From Gp6-AA40 sp035263125 (GTDB taxonomy: Bacteria > Acidobacteriota > Vicinamibacteria > Vicinamibacterales > UBA2999), in the NCBI GenBank assembly GCA_035263125.1, contig DATFRP010000082.1:49030-113029 (forward strand): a stretch of DNA of 64,000 nt, given 5' to 3'. The translations under genes were made by a program, and so were the position numbers. The notes beneath the pieces are model-generated. The model did no database searches. It was not told where the DNA came from and saw nothing but the letters and a program-made list of their open reading frames with translations. Numbering within the stretch: the stretch's first letter is position 1; every line of letters starts with the position of its first letter. Positions 7,947 through 15,693 of this stretch are shown here, piece by piece.

Positions 7947-9706
7947 CGATCAGACAACGCGCTGAGCGGGATCTCACCAGGGTCACAGACTCTCGTGGGA
8001 TCTCGCCAGCGACTCGCTCGTTGCCAGGACTCGCACTCGTTCGGACCACGATCGCGGCGCTTGCGGTCGCGATCGTGAGCACGTCGCTCGCCCTCGCCAA
8101 TTCCAGCGACCCGTTCCTGTTCCCGTACAACCAGACGACGACTGTGACGTTCGATCCGGCGCAGCTGTCGCAAGCGTGGCAGGAATGGAAGTCGGCGCAG
8201 ATCACCGCGACGAACGCGGGTGGCAACGGTCGGCTGCGCGTGATGGGCGGCGTTGACGGTGGCTCGACCGTGTCGGAAGGTCAGGGCTACGGGATCCTGC
8301 TCGCCTCGATCTTCGACGACCAGACCACGCTCGACGGACTGTGGCTCTTCACGTCCGATCACCTGAACGCACGCGGTTTGATGGACTGGCATATCGGCAG
8401 CCCCGGACAACGGCTCGGCACCGGGGCGGCGACCGACGCCGACGAAGACATCGCGCTCGGGCTGCTCAACGCCTGCATCAAGGTGCAGCGTGGCTCGTGG
8501 CCCGCGAGCCGCTGGGGCATCAACTACTGCAACCAGGCCACGCTGATGATCGGCGCGATCTATCAGTTCGAGATCGACAAGGCGGGCGGGAGCCCGTCGT
8601 CTGGTCTCGCCACCAATCCGGGCAACGAGCTGCTACCGGGTGATGCGTGGACGCTCTCGTCCGACTACCCGCAAGGCATCGTCAACCTGTCGTACTTCTC
8701 GCCCGGGTATTACACCGCGTTCGGCAGGTTCACCAACGAACGCGCGGCGTGGGCCAACGTCATCACCCGCAACTACGAAATCGTGAACCTCGCACAAGGC
8801 AAACCAGGTAACTGTTCGAAGCTCGTCCCGAACTGGGTGAGGTACGACGGTGAGCCGCAGCTCGTGCCGTGGCAGCCCAACAACTTCTCGTGGTGGAGCT
8901 ACGACGCGGCGCGCCTCGCCTGGCGCGCGGCCGTGGACAAGGCGTGGTACGGCACGCCAGATGCGCGCGCAACCGTCAACGAGATCGGCAGCTTCTTCAG
9001 CAGTGTGGGTTTCGACAACATCGGCGAGCACAGCATGAACGGACAGCGGACCGGGAGTGGTCCGTGGCCGTTTTTCGTGGCGAACGCTGCGGCCGCGATC
9101 TGGGCAGCCGACACGCGCACGCCGGTCAACTGCGGCGCCGCGACTGGTACGTTGAGAGAAACCCCGCAGTCGGCGTACGACCGCGTGCGCAACACGAAGG
9201 ACACGCCGAACAGCTACTACGGAAACGCGTGGCGACTCTTCGCGATGCTGTTGATCACGGGCAACTTCCCGAACTTCTACGAGATGTCCGTCGGCTCCGC
9301 GCCCCCTTCGCCGTCGCCATCCCCGTCGCCACCACCGACTCCGCCGCCACCGCCACCGCCCCCGCCCGCGCCGCCGCCGTCATCGGGCAGTGGATGTCAG
9401 GTGAGCTACACGATCGTCACGCAGTGGAACAGCGGATTCCACGCGGACCTCACCGTCGTCAATAAGTCGGCGACGCCGATCACGGGATACACGCTGCAGT
9501 GGGCGTTCACATCTGGTGAACGTTTCAGCAGCGGGTGGAACGCCACCTACACGCAGAACGGCAGCGTCGTCACGGCGAGCAATCCCGCGGCGCACTGGAA
9601 CGGCACGATCGGCTCCAACGCGAGCATCACGTTCGGATTCATCGGAACCGGGACGCCGGGAAGGCCGAACGGGTTCACGCTGAACGGGGTCGGGTGTCAG
9701 GGCTAG
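7943..9706 (+). CDS. Secreted GH8 cellulase with C-terminal CBM2
   Basis: A modular cellulase. After a signal region (~30-52) the GH8 domain covers roughly residues 55-440, with the acid in STVSEGQGYGILLA (Glu112) and the signature GAATDADEDIALGLLNA (162-177). A Pro/Ser linker (~452-483) leads to a family 2 cellulose-binding module beginning GCQVSYTIVTQWNSGFHADL and ending with a Cys near the C-terminus, which matches the usual CBM2 disulphide. The TTG start overlaps the preceding stop (TTGA); a later start nearer the signal peptide is possible because the first ~27 residues look non-secretory. Unlike BcsZ it should act on external cellulose. Its presence beside the bcs genes suggests remodelling of the cell's own cellulose or use of plant cellulose. 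Confidence 0.92.
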   Translation: MTIRQRAERDLTRVTDSRGISPATRSLPGLALVRTTIAALAVAIVSTSLALANSSDPFLFPYNQTTTVTFDPAQLSQAWQEWKSAQITATNAGGNGRLRVMGGVDGGSTVSEGQGYGILLASIFDDQTTLDGLWLFTSDHLNARGLMDWHIGSPGQRLGTGAATDADEDIALGLLNACIKVQRGSWPASRWGINYCNQATLMIGAIYQFEIDKAGGSPSSGLATNPGNELLPGDAWTLSSDYPQGIVNLSYFSPGYYTAFGRFTNERAAWANVITRNYEIVNLAQGKPGNCSKLVPNWVRYDGEPQLVPWQPNNFSWWSYDAARLAWRAAVDKAWYGTPDARATVNEIGSFFSSVGFDNIGEHSMNGQRTGSGPWPFFVANAAAAIWAADTRTPVNCGAATGTLRETPQSAYDRVRNTKDTPNSYYGNAWRLFAMLLITGNFPNFYEMSVGSAPPSPSPSPSPPPTPPPPPPPPPAPPPSSGSGCQVSYTIVTQWNSGFHADLTVVNKSATPITGYTLQWAFTSGERFSSGWNATYTQNGSVVTASNPAAHWNGTIGSNASITFGFIGTGTPGRPNGFTLNGVGCQG

Positions 9707-9794
9707 GTCGCGGAGGGAGCTGAGAGCGCGCTGCTACCTCGCACGCGCAATCCGTCGCCGATTGTCTTGTCGAGGTACACGAGCGCGCCACGGT

Positions 9795-10538
9795 TCACTC
9801 AATCCACGAGCGTGTTATCGGCGCATTCACGGGCGCAGCCGTTGTTCGGGCTGTGCTGAGAATCGCGAGACGGACGGCCAGAAACGTGACCGCTCCCCAC
9901 GCGAGCAGACCGATGACAGCGACGAGCAGCAGCAGCAGCGGCCGATTGAGCATCCCGGTCAGCGCCGACATGGGCCCCGTCAGCGAACCCACCTGTTCCA
10001 GCGGTTCGCGCAGCGCGCTCAACTGCTGCAGCGGGCCGCCGAGATCGGCCATCGCGCGCAGACGAGGCTCGAGCTGCGAGACCTGATCGAGCGACCCGCG
10101 CAGCGACGCAACTGATTCCAGACTCGCGCGCATCTCGGCGACGTCTGTCAACGGACCGCCCAACGCCGCGGCGCGATCGAGCCCCGGACCGATCGCCACC
10201 AGGTCGGTCATCGGTCGCTGCAGTTCCGCGAGCGCACGCATGCTCGGGTCGAGCGCTGCCACACGCCCCATCGGTTCGCTCAGCGAGGCCACGCTTTTCA
10301 TCGCCGGGTCCAGCCCCGCGACCGCTTGCAGCGGAGCGACCAGACGCTGGCTTCCCTCGAGCGCGGGCACGAGCGTCGTCGTTTCCTTGGTCGATGCCTG
10401 AATCGCCTGCGTGTTGGTGGCGATCGTGTCCGTACTCCTTCCGATTGCATCGGTGTTCAGTCGGATTCCGGTCGCAAGCGAACAGCCCGCATTCACGAAT
10501 ACCGCTGCGAGCGCGACCACTCGAAGGCTCTTGATCAT
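9795..10538 (-). CDS. Lipoprotein-like protein made of 13 decapeptide repeats
   Basis: The 247-residue product has an N-terminal signal with a possible lipid-anchor Cys19 (VFVNAGC, a degenerate lipobox), a Thr/Gln-rich segment (~27-60), 13 consecutive ten-residue units (67-196), and a membrane helix near 203-223 (LLLLLVAVIGLLAWGAVTFL). Units include SEPMGRVAAL, DPSMRALAEL, GGPLTDVAEM, REPLEQVGSL; the consensus is xxP(L/M)xxVAxL. The spacing of hydrophobic positions (4, 7, 10) suggests an amphipathic helix or coiled coil with an unusual period. I do not recognise the family. It is convergent with the cellulase gene and upstream of nothing obvious; the cyclase gene is transcribed toward it from 31 bases away. 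Confidence 0.75.
   Translation of the reverse strand: MIKSLRVVALAAVFVNAGCSLATGIRLNTDAIGRSTDTIATNTQAIQASTKETTTLVPALEGSQRLVAPLQAVAGLDPAMKSVASLSEPMGRVAALDPSMRALAELQRPMTDLVAIGPGLDRAAALGGPLTDVAEMRASLESVASLRGSLDQVSQLEPRLRAMADLGGPLQQLSALREPLEQVGSLTGPMSALTGMLNRPLLLLLVAVIGLLAWGAVTFLAVRLAILSTARTTAAPVNAPITRSWIE
9951..10340 (-). repeat. Decapeptide-coding repeat tract (13 units of 30 bases)
   Basis: This is the part of the preceding gene that encodes residues 67-196. Units are of constant 30-base length with no insertion, while the DNA of the units has diverged, so the period is kept by selection on protein rather than by recent duplication. Confidence 0.75.
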
Positions 10539-10568
10539 GTGGCGTCTCCGTTGTCGGGCGTCGACTGG

Positions 10569-11561
10569 TCAGAACGTGGCGATCGGATTGAGCGGCGATC
10601 CGGTTCCGCCCCGAATCGGAAGCGGTGCGGCGGTCAGCAGGAACTCCCACCGCTTCCGCGCCGCGGCTGCGTCGGCGAGTGCTTCCAGATCGCAGTTGTC
10701 GAACAGGTGTACCCCAAGATAGACGAGCGCGAAATCGTGGACCGCGCCACGAGGCGCGCCGGGCGTCCCCGGTGCGACATACTGCGGGTGGTCGCTTCCC
10801 AGCAGCGCGATGTCGCGCGCCTTCAGCCAGGGGAGAACCGATGGATGGAGGCCTGCCGACTGCCCGCCCTCCGCGCGCCCGCGCAGCCACGGGCCCACGG
10901 CCTTGCGCCGCGCCCACACACCGGTACGTACGAAGAGCGCATCGCCCGCTGACACTCTGAGGCCGGCCCGCTTCTCCCACGCCTCCAGATCCTCGACGTA
11001 GATCGGCGTGCCCGGCTCGAGATACGGCACGCCCTTGAGCCGCGGGATATCGATGAGAATCCCGCGCGTCAAGACGCCGCTCTTCACGTTGTGGATCGAG
11101 TTCCTGGCATGACCCTCTTTGACGACCACATCCGGTTGCGGCGTGTAGCCGTTGTAGAAGACACCGCGCTCGTTGATGTGTGCGAGCGAGTCGAGATGCG
11201 TGTGCGCGATGCCGTGATACTCGACCGCGATCCGATCCGACTGGATGCCGATGTGCGTAACGTCATACGGATTGGGGTTGTCGACCGCCTTCACCGTATC
11301 GGCATCGGCCGCAAGTGACACCGACACGCCCTCCTTCACCAGCGCTGCAGCCTGCTTCCGCTTGGCCGGCGTGATCAGATTCAGCGCGCCGATCTCATCG
11401 TCTTTGCCCCAGCGGCCCCAGTTGGAGAGCTCCTTCTTCCACTTCTCGTACTGTTCCGCGCTCACCGCATGCGGATCGCCCGCCTGCGCCCGCATGACGA
11501 CGACCGTTCCGGCCAGCACGAGACACACCGCACACGCAGCGATTCCCACTCGTCGTGTCAT
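10569..11561 (-). CDS. Secreted cyclase-family (kynurenine-formamidase-like) hydrolase
   Basis: The ATG at 11561 is preferred: AGGAGAGG lies just upstream and the product opens with a signal peptide (MTRRVGIAACAVCLVLAGTV). The body matches the cyclase superfamily (PF04199), metal hydrolases that include kynurenine formamidase and isatin hydrolase. The metal motif HxHxDxxxH is present as HTHLDSLAH, and a further conserved block LLGSDHPQYV and VHDFALVYLGVHLFDNCDLE are typical. The substrate cannot be told from sequence. It stands alone on the minus strand, divergent from the BKACE gene across ~125 bases. Confidence 0.85.
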   Translation of the reverse strand: MTRRVGIAACAVCLVLAGTVVVMRAQAGDPHAVSAEQYEKWKKELSNWGRWGKDDEIGALNLITPAKRKQAAALVKEGVSVSLAADADTVKAVDNPNPYDVTHIGIQSDRIAVEYHGIAHTHLDSLAHINERGVFYNGYTPQPDVVVKEGHARNSIHNVKSGVLTRGILIDIPRLKGVPYLEPGTPIYVEDLEAWEKRAGLRVSAGDALFVRTGVWARRKAVGPWLRGRAEGGQSAGLHPSVLPWLKARDIALLGSDHPQYVAPGTPGAPRGAVHDFALVYLGVHLFDNCDLEALADAAAARKRWEFLLTAAPLPIRGGTGSPLNPIATF

Positions 11562-11669
11562 GACAGTGCCCTCTCCTGAAGTGAACTTCACTTTACATCC
11601 ACGGCGATCGAGCGACAGAGATGAATTCGGGGCGGCGTTGCGCTGCCCTTTTCCTTATCGTTGTCGAAG

Positions 11670-11689
11670 ATCGGATATACATATCCGAT
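11670..11689. promoter_or_regulatory. 20-base perfect palindrome over the start of the BKACE gene
   Basis: ATCGGATAT-AC-ATATCCGAT is a perfect inverted repeat whose right arm runs into the ATG at 11688. A -10-like TATACA (11676-11681) lies inside it, about 6 bases before the ATG, so the transcript may start at or next to the start codon. An operator occluding both -10 and start is the simplest reading. No regulator gene is adjacent. Confidence 0.5.
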
Positions 11690-12521
11690 GCAAAACGGGG
11701 CTGGACCCTGCATCATCACAGTGGCAATCACCGGATCGGTGCCGCGCAAGGAGAACAATCCTGCGGTGCCGATCACCGTGAGCGAGCAGGTCGAGTCGAC
11801 GCACGCCGCGTACGAGGCTGGCGCAGCGATGGTGCACGTGCACGTGCGCAACGACGATCAGACGACGACCTCGAACCCTGACAAGTTCGCGGACTTCAAG
11901 GAACGCATCCGCCGACACTGCCCCGACCTCATCCTGCAATTTTCGACCGGCGGCCGATCGGGCGTCGGGTCCGAACGCGGAGGGATGCTGCACCACCGCC
12001 CCGAGATGGCATCGCTCTCGACCGGCTCGGTGAATTTCCCGACCCGCGTGTACGAGAATCCGCCCGATCTGATCCGCGAGCTGGCCGAGAAGATGAACCA
12101 CTACGGCGTGAAGCCGGAGATCGAAGTCTTCGACCTGGCGATGCTCTACAACGCGATCGACTACGCGCGCGACGGCCTGTTGAAGAGGCCGCTGCACGTG
12201 CAGTTCGTCCTCGGCGTGAAGCACGCGCTCCCGGCGGCGCGCGACATCCTGGAATTCGAGGTGGCGAAGTTGAGAGAGCTGATGCCAGACGCCACCTGGG
12301 TCGCTGCGGGTATCGGCCGTCATCAACTCGACGTCAACCGGTGGTGCCTCGAGATGGGCGGGCACTGTCGTACTGGCCTCGAGGACAACGTGCGCTGGGA
12401 CAGGACGCGACTCGCCGCGTCGAATGCCGAGCTCGTCGCGCGCGTGAACGATCTGTGCGGCGAGTACGACCGGGAGGTCGCATCACCCGCGGTTGCGAGA
12501 CAGATCCTGGGGTTGATGTAG
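11688..12521 (+). CDS. BKACE family (DUF849) beta-keto acid cleavage enzyme
   Basis: The protein belongs to the 3-keto-5-aminohexanoate cleavage enzyme family, TIM-barrel zinc enzymes that split a beta-keto acid with acetyl-CoA. The N-terminal TVAITGSVPRK, the metal-binding MVHVHVRN, LQFSTGGRSGVGSERGG, and the C-terminal GGHCRTGLEDNVRWDR are family hallmarks. I chose ATG 11688 (MQNGAGPCIITVA), which fits other members; a TTG at 11661 in the same frame would add nine residues but its codons are the palindrome. There is no ribosome site before 11688, consistent with a leaderless start. Substrate is unknown, as it varies widely in this family. Confidence 0.88.
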   Translation: MQNGAGPCIITVAITGSVPRKENNPAVPITVSEQVESTHAAYEAGAAMVHVHVRNDDQTTTSNPDKFADFKERIRRHCPDLILQFSTGGRSGVGSERGGMLHHRPEMASLSTGSVNFPTRVYENPPDLIRELAEKMNHYGVKPEIEVFDLAMLYNAIDYARDGLLKRPLHVQFVLGVKHALPAARDILEFEVAKLRELMPDATWVAAGIGRHQLDVNRWCLEMGGHCRTGLEDNVRWDRTRLAASNAELVARVNDLCGEYDREVASPAVARQILGLM

Positions 12522-12526
12522 CGGGA

Positions 12527-12553
12527 GGGCCGCCTGACGGCGGCCCCTACGTA
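12527..12553. repeat. Intergenic palindrome with CTACG tail
   Basis: GGGCCGCC-TGAC-GGCGGCCC is a perfect 8-bp stem with a tetraloop, followed by CTACGTA. It lies between convergent genes, 5 bases after the BKACE stop, and may serve as a two-way terminator. It has the same layout as the copies at 14616, 30931, 44514 and inside addB. Confidence 0.6.
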
Positions 12554-12565
12554 CGAAGGCGGCCT

Positions 12566-13504
12566 CTACTTCTTCGCTTTCAGCTCGTCGTAGGCGATCT
12601 GCAGGTTGGCCGCAGCGCCGAACATCGGGGTCACGCTCGCGACGTAGCCCTTGAACTTCGGGTCGACTTTGAATTCCTTGCCGGCCTGCTCCGCCGATTT
12701 GCCTGCCTTCATCGAGGCTCTGGCGTAGTCGACGAACTCTTTCGTGAACTGGGCGTACTCCTTCAGGTCGTTCCAGGTGCCCACCGGGATGTGGCCGTTG
12801 ATGATCGTGTCCACGTTCTTCACCGTCGCGACCGCTTTCGCGAGCGTCTCCGGCTGTTCGACGACGCTGCCGCCGTTGCCGGCGTCGACGTAGGGCAGCG
12901 CCTTCCACGCAAAGATGTCGCCCACGTGCATCGTGCGCAGCGCCGTGAATACGACGAAGGCGTCGCCGTTCGTGTGGCCGCGGCCGAAGTAGTACAAATC
13001 GATTTCGTCCTTCCCTGAACCGATCGTCAGTTTGTCCTTGTAGGTCCTGGTGGGAAGGAACTTGGCATTCGCGCCGGCATACGACGGATCCCTGGTCAGG
13101 TTCGCTTTCGTATTCTCCTGCACGACGATCTCGACCGTGCCGCCGCCCAGCGCCATGTTGCCGCCGGTGTGATCGCTGTGCGTGTGCGTGTTGATGATGC
13201 GGGTGACCGGCTTGTTGGTGACGGTCTTGATCCTCTCGAGGATCGTTGGTCCCCATCCGGGCAGCTTGGTGTCGACCAGCGTCACGCCGCTGTCGGTGAT
13301 GAAGACGGCGGTGTTGCCACCGCTGAACGCGTCCTGATTCTCTGCACCGGAACCGGTGATCACGTACAGGTTGTCCTTGACCTTTTCGATCTTGGTCGCG
13401 GCCAACGCGGCTGCCGTCGGCGCGGCAGGCGGCCCTTGCCCGGACACGACCAGCGTCAACACGCCAACCCCGATCAACGTTCCAAGTACGAGTCGTCGCC
13501 TCAT
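12566..13504 (-). CDS. Secreted MBL-fold metallo-hydrolase
   Basis: A 312-residue protein with a signal peptide (MRRRLVLGTLIGVGVLTLVV) and a metallo-beta-lactamase fold. The zinc motif HxHxDH is THTHSDHTGG, with later metal-ligand blocks FGRGHTNGDAFV, MHVGDIF and IINGHIPVG. The ribosome site GGGGGA precedes the ATG. It is strongly similar in layout to the protein at 14642-15601, and both share a C-terminal helical extension (KEYAQFTKEFVDYARASMKA here). Such secreted MBL proteins are common in Acidobacteria; no substrate can be assigned. A role in lactone or quorum-signal hydrolysis is possible but not shown. Confidence 0.88.
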   Translation of the reverse strand: MRRRLVLGTLIGVGVLTLVVSGQGPPAAPTAAALAATKIEKVKDNLYVITGSGAENQDAFSGGNTAVFITDSGVTLVDTKLPGWGPTILERIKTVTNKPVTRIINTHTHSDHTGGNMALGGGTVEIVVQENTKANLTRDPSYAGANAKFLPTRTYKDKLTIGSGKDEIDLYYFGRGHTNGDAFVVFTALRTMHVGDIFAWKALPYVDAGNGGSVVEQPETLAKAVATVKNVDTIINGHIPVGTWNDLKEYAQFTKEFVDYARASMKAGKSAEQAGKEFKVDPKFKGYVASVTPMFGAAANLQIAYDELKAKK

Positions 13505-13562
13505 CAGGTCCCCCGGGGCGGTAGCCTATCCTAAGAATCGAGTTATACAAAGGAGCGGGCGC

Positions 13563-14603
13563 GTGTCGTCTCTTCGCCTCGTCCATGTCGGCGCGATCGC
13601 GCTGATGCTCCCGGCCTTCGCGATCGCCCGGTCGATTCCGCCGCAGGCCGTTCCTCCAGAACCGGTCCTTCGATGTCTCGAACCCGTGGCCGGCGTCACG
13701 TGGTTGCGGTGGAAGGGGAACGGCGACGCCACGCTGAACGCCTGGTGCGAAAGCGTCGGCAGACCGGTGCTGCGCGCGCCGGTGTTCACCGAGTCGGCGG
13801 ACATCACGCAGCTGACGATCCTCAGCTGGAACGTGCACGTTGGCGGCGGCCGGGCGGAAGAATTGATTCCGAAGCTGCTGCAAGAGACAACTGCGCAGAG
13901 CGGCGGCCTGGTGGTGCTCCTCCAGGAGACCTTCCGAGCGGGATGGGATGTCCCCGACTCCTATCCGCCGACGCTCAATCCCCCGGGCGCAATCCGCCCG
14001 CGCAGACCGGCGCCGGACGTCGCAGCGCTCGCCGACGAACTCGATCTCTCAGTCGCCTACGTTCCGTCGATGCGCAACGGATCGGCGACGAATGTGTCAC
14101 AGCGCGAGGACCGCGGCAACGCCGTGCTCTCGACCGAACCGCTCTCAGACGTGACCGCCATCGAGCTGCCATTCGGCAAGCAGCGCCGCGTGGCGATCGC
14201 CGCGACTGTGACGCCACGGGGATCGCACGGCAAGCCGATGCGCGTCATGGTTGTGCATCTCGACCCGGACGATCACCGTGTGATGCAGGCGGAGGCGCTC
14301 GCAGCCACCATCAGGGCGTTCGTGGCCACGAAAGCGATGCCGCTGGTGGTGGCCGGTGACCTGAATGCACGTCAGGGCCTCAGCGACAAAGCGGTCACCA
14401 CGCTGAGCGAGCAGATCCACAGGGAGGATTGCGGAACGGGTGGAACGTCTCGACTGCCGCTCCGCATCGACGTGCTCTTTGGCGACCGGCTGGACTATAT
14501 GTTCAGCACACTCGACGACTTCGGGCTGATGCGCACGTGTCGGACGCTGAGCGATCGCTTTGGATCTGATCACCTCCCGCTGCAGATGACGATTCAATTC
14601 TGA
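13563..14603 (+). CDS. Secreted endonuclease/exonuclease/phosphatase-fold protein
   Basis: The GTG at 13563 follows AAAGGAG (13549-13555) by seven bases and begins a signal peptide (MSSLRLVHVGAIALMLPAFA). The mature part has the EEP fold shared by DNase I, sphingomyelinase and AP endonucleases: ILSWNVHVGGG (catalytic Asn), VLLQETFRAGW (metal Glu), VVHLDPDDHR, VVAGDLNAR (Asp-x-Asn) and the C-terminal RFGSDHLPLQ (Asp-His). All catalytic blocks are intact, so it should be an active metal-dependent phosphodiesterase outside the cytoplasm. A short segment with Cys near the N-terminus (RCLEPVAGVTWLRWKGNG) may form a disulphide. It is divergent from the MBL gene with a 58-base gap. Confidence 0.85.
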   Translation: MSSLRLVHVGAIALMLPAFAIARSIPPQAVPPEPVLRCLEPVAGVTWLRWKGNGDATLNAWCESVGRPVLRAPVFTESADITQLTILSWNVHVGGGRAEELIPKLLQETTAQSGGLVVLLQETFRAGWDVPDSYPPTLNPPGAIRPRRPAPDVAALADELDLSVAYVPSMRNGSATNVSQREDRGNAVLSTEPLSDVTAIELPFGKQRRVAIAATVTPRGSHGKPMRVMVVHLDPDDHRVMQAEALAATIRAFVATKAMPLVVAGDLNARQGLSDKAVTTLSEQIHREDCGTGGTSRLPLRIDVLFGDRLDYMFSTLDDFGLMRTCRTLSDRFGSDHLPLQMTIQF

Positions 14604-14615
14604 TCGCGCTAACCA

Positions 14616-14640
14616 GGTCCGGCTGAAGCCGGACACTACA
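14616..14640. repeat. REP-like palindrome, GTCCGGCT-GA-AGCCGGAC plus ACTACA
   Basis: A perfect 8-bp inverted repeat followed by ACTACA, between two convergent genes. The right half CTGAAG-CCGGACACTAC is nearly the same as the two copies inside addB (55061 and 55535), where the same strand is read as RLKADTT. Confidence 0.7.
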
Positions 14641-14641
14641 T

Positions 14642-15601
14642 CTACTTCGTTTCATCGAACACGATCTGCACGTTGTTCTTCAGCCGCGCCGTGCTTTGTT
14701 CGGTAGCCCTTGGATCTGTGTATCCCTTGTACTTCTCCGGTACCTTCCACGCGCCCGCGATGTCTTCGACGCTCTTGCCCGCCTTCTTCCCGTCGCGCAC
14801 GGCGGCTGCGAAGTCGTCGTTGAACTGTGCGTACTCACGAAGGTCTGCCATCGTCATCGTCGTGCTGTGGCCGGTGATGATGGTATCGACGCCCTTGATC
14901 GAGCCGGCCGCCTTCGCGAGCGTCTTGCCGATCTCGAGGCCGCTGCCGCCGTTGTTGGTGTCGAGGAGCGGGATGTTCTTGCCCGAGAAGATGTCGCCCG
15001 CATGCATGACGCGCAGCGCGGGGAACACGACCCACGCGTCGCCGTTGGTGTGACCTCGCCCGAAGTAGTACAGGTCGACTTCGTCGTTGCCCTTGCCCAA
15101 CTTCATCGTGTCCTTGAAGGTCTTCTTCGGCAGTCCCCTGCCGCCGTTTTCCTTGAAGATGTTCTTGGGCGCATCCGGCGCGGGCGTCACGCCGAAGGCC
15201 GGACGCATCTCCTGCATGTTCTTCGCGGTGTTCTCGTGCGTCACGACTTCAACGGTCGCCGGGAACTCCACGTTGCCGCTTACGTGATCACCATGCGTAT
15301 GCGTGTTGATGATCGTCGTCACCGGCTTGTCGGTCACGCTCTTGATCTTGTCGAGCAGCGGCTGCCCCCAGCCGGGATTCTTCGTGTCGACAACGACGAC
15401 ACCGGTCGTCGTCACGAAGACGGCGCTGTTGCCGCCTCCGCCGGTCATCATGAACAGGTTGTCCTTCAGCTTGTTCACTTCGACGACGCGCGGAGCGGGC
15501 TGCCCCGCGCCGCCGCGGCCCTGAGCCTGTTGGAGCGCGGCCACTGAGATCGTCATCAGCCCGGTCGCGATCAGAGCGCCAAGTACGACTTGCCTCTTCA
15601 T
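14642..15601 (-). CDS. Secreted MBL-fold metallo-hydrolase, second paralogue
   Basis: The ATG at 15601 has AGGGAGG directly upstream and starts the signal peptide MKRQVVLGALIATGLMTISV. Metal motifs are THTHGDHVSGN, FGRGHTNGDAWV, MHAGDIFSGK and IITGHSTTM. It is ~40% alike to the MBL protein at 12566 by eye and has the same length. A QGRGG stretch after the signal recurs in the HpcH-like protein upstream (15694-16821), from which it is separated by 92 bases; the two are probably co-transcribed. The substrate is unknown. Confidence 0.88.
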   Translation of the reverse strand: MKRQVVLGALIATGLMTISVAALQQAQGRGGAGQPAPRVVEVNKLKDNLFMMTGGGGNSAVFVTTTGVVVVDTKNPGWGQPLLDKIKSVTDKPVTTIINTHTHGDHVSGNVEFPATVEVVTHENTAKNMQEMRPAFGVTPAPDAPKNIFKENGGRGLPKKTFKDTMKLGKGNDEVDLYYFGRGHTNGDAWVVFPALRVMHAGDIFSGKNIPLLDTNNGGSGLEIGKTLAKAAGSIKGVDTIITGHSTTMTMADLREYAQFNDDFAAAVRDGKKAGKSVEDIAGAWKVPEKYKGYTDPRATEQSTARLKNNVQIVFDETK

Positions 15602-15633
15602 GCTGCCTCCCTGTTCGGGGGAAACACGGGGCC

Positions 15634-15690
15634 AACGGAGAATCACTCAACACGAATTCTCCGTTCCCTCCGCCCCCTCCGTTTCCCGCG
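15634..15690. repeat. Intergenic repeat with CGGAG/CTCCG words
   Basis: AACGGAGAAT (15634-15643) pairs with ATTCTCCGTT (15656-15665), followed by CCCTCCG repeats. The vocabulary is the same as in the arrays at 19515 and 23476 and inside addB near 55083. It lies between the HpcH-like stop and the MBL start. Confidence 0.6.
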
Positions 15691-15693
15691 TTA

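Noticed and set aside
9301..9385. Repetitive CCG/CCA tract that might be a microsatellite
   Set aside because: It encodes the Pro/Ser linker between the GH8 and CBM2 domains, a usual feature of such enzymes.
11661..11690. TTG 11661 as start of the BKACE gene
   Set aside because: The extra nine codons are the palindrome itself and the ATG at 11688 fits the family start better.
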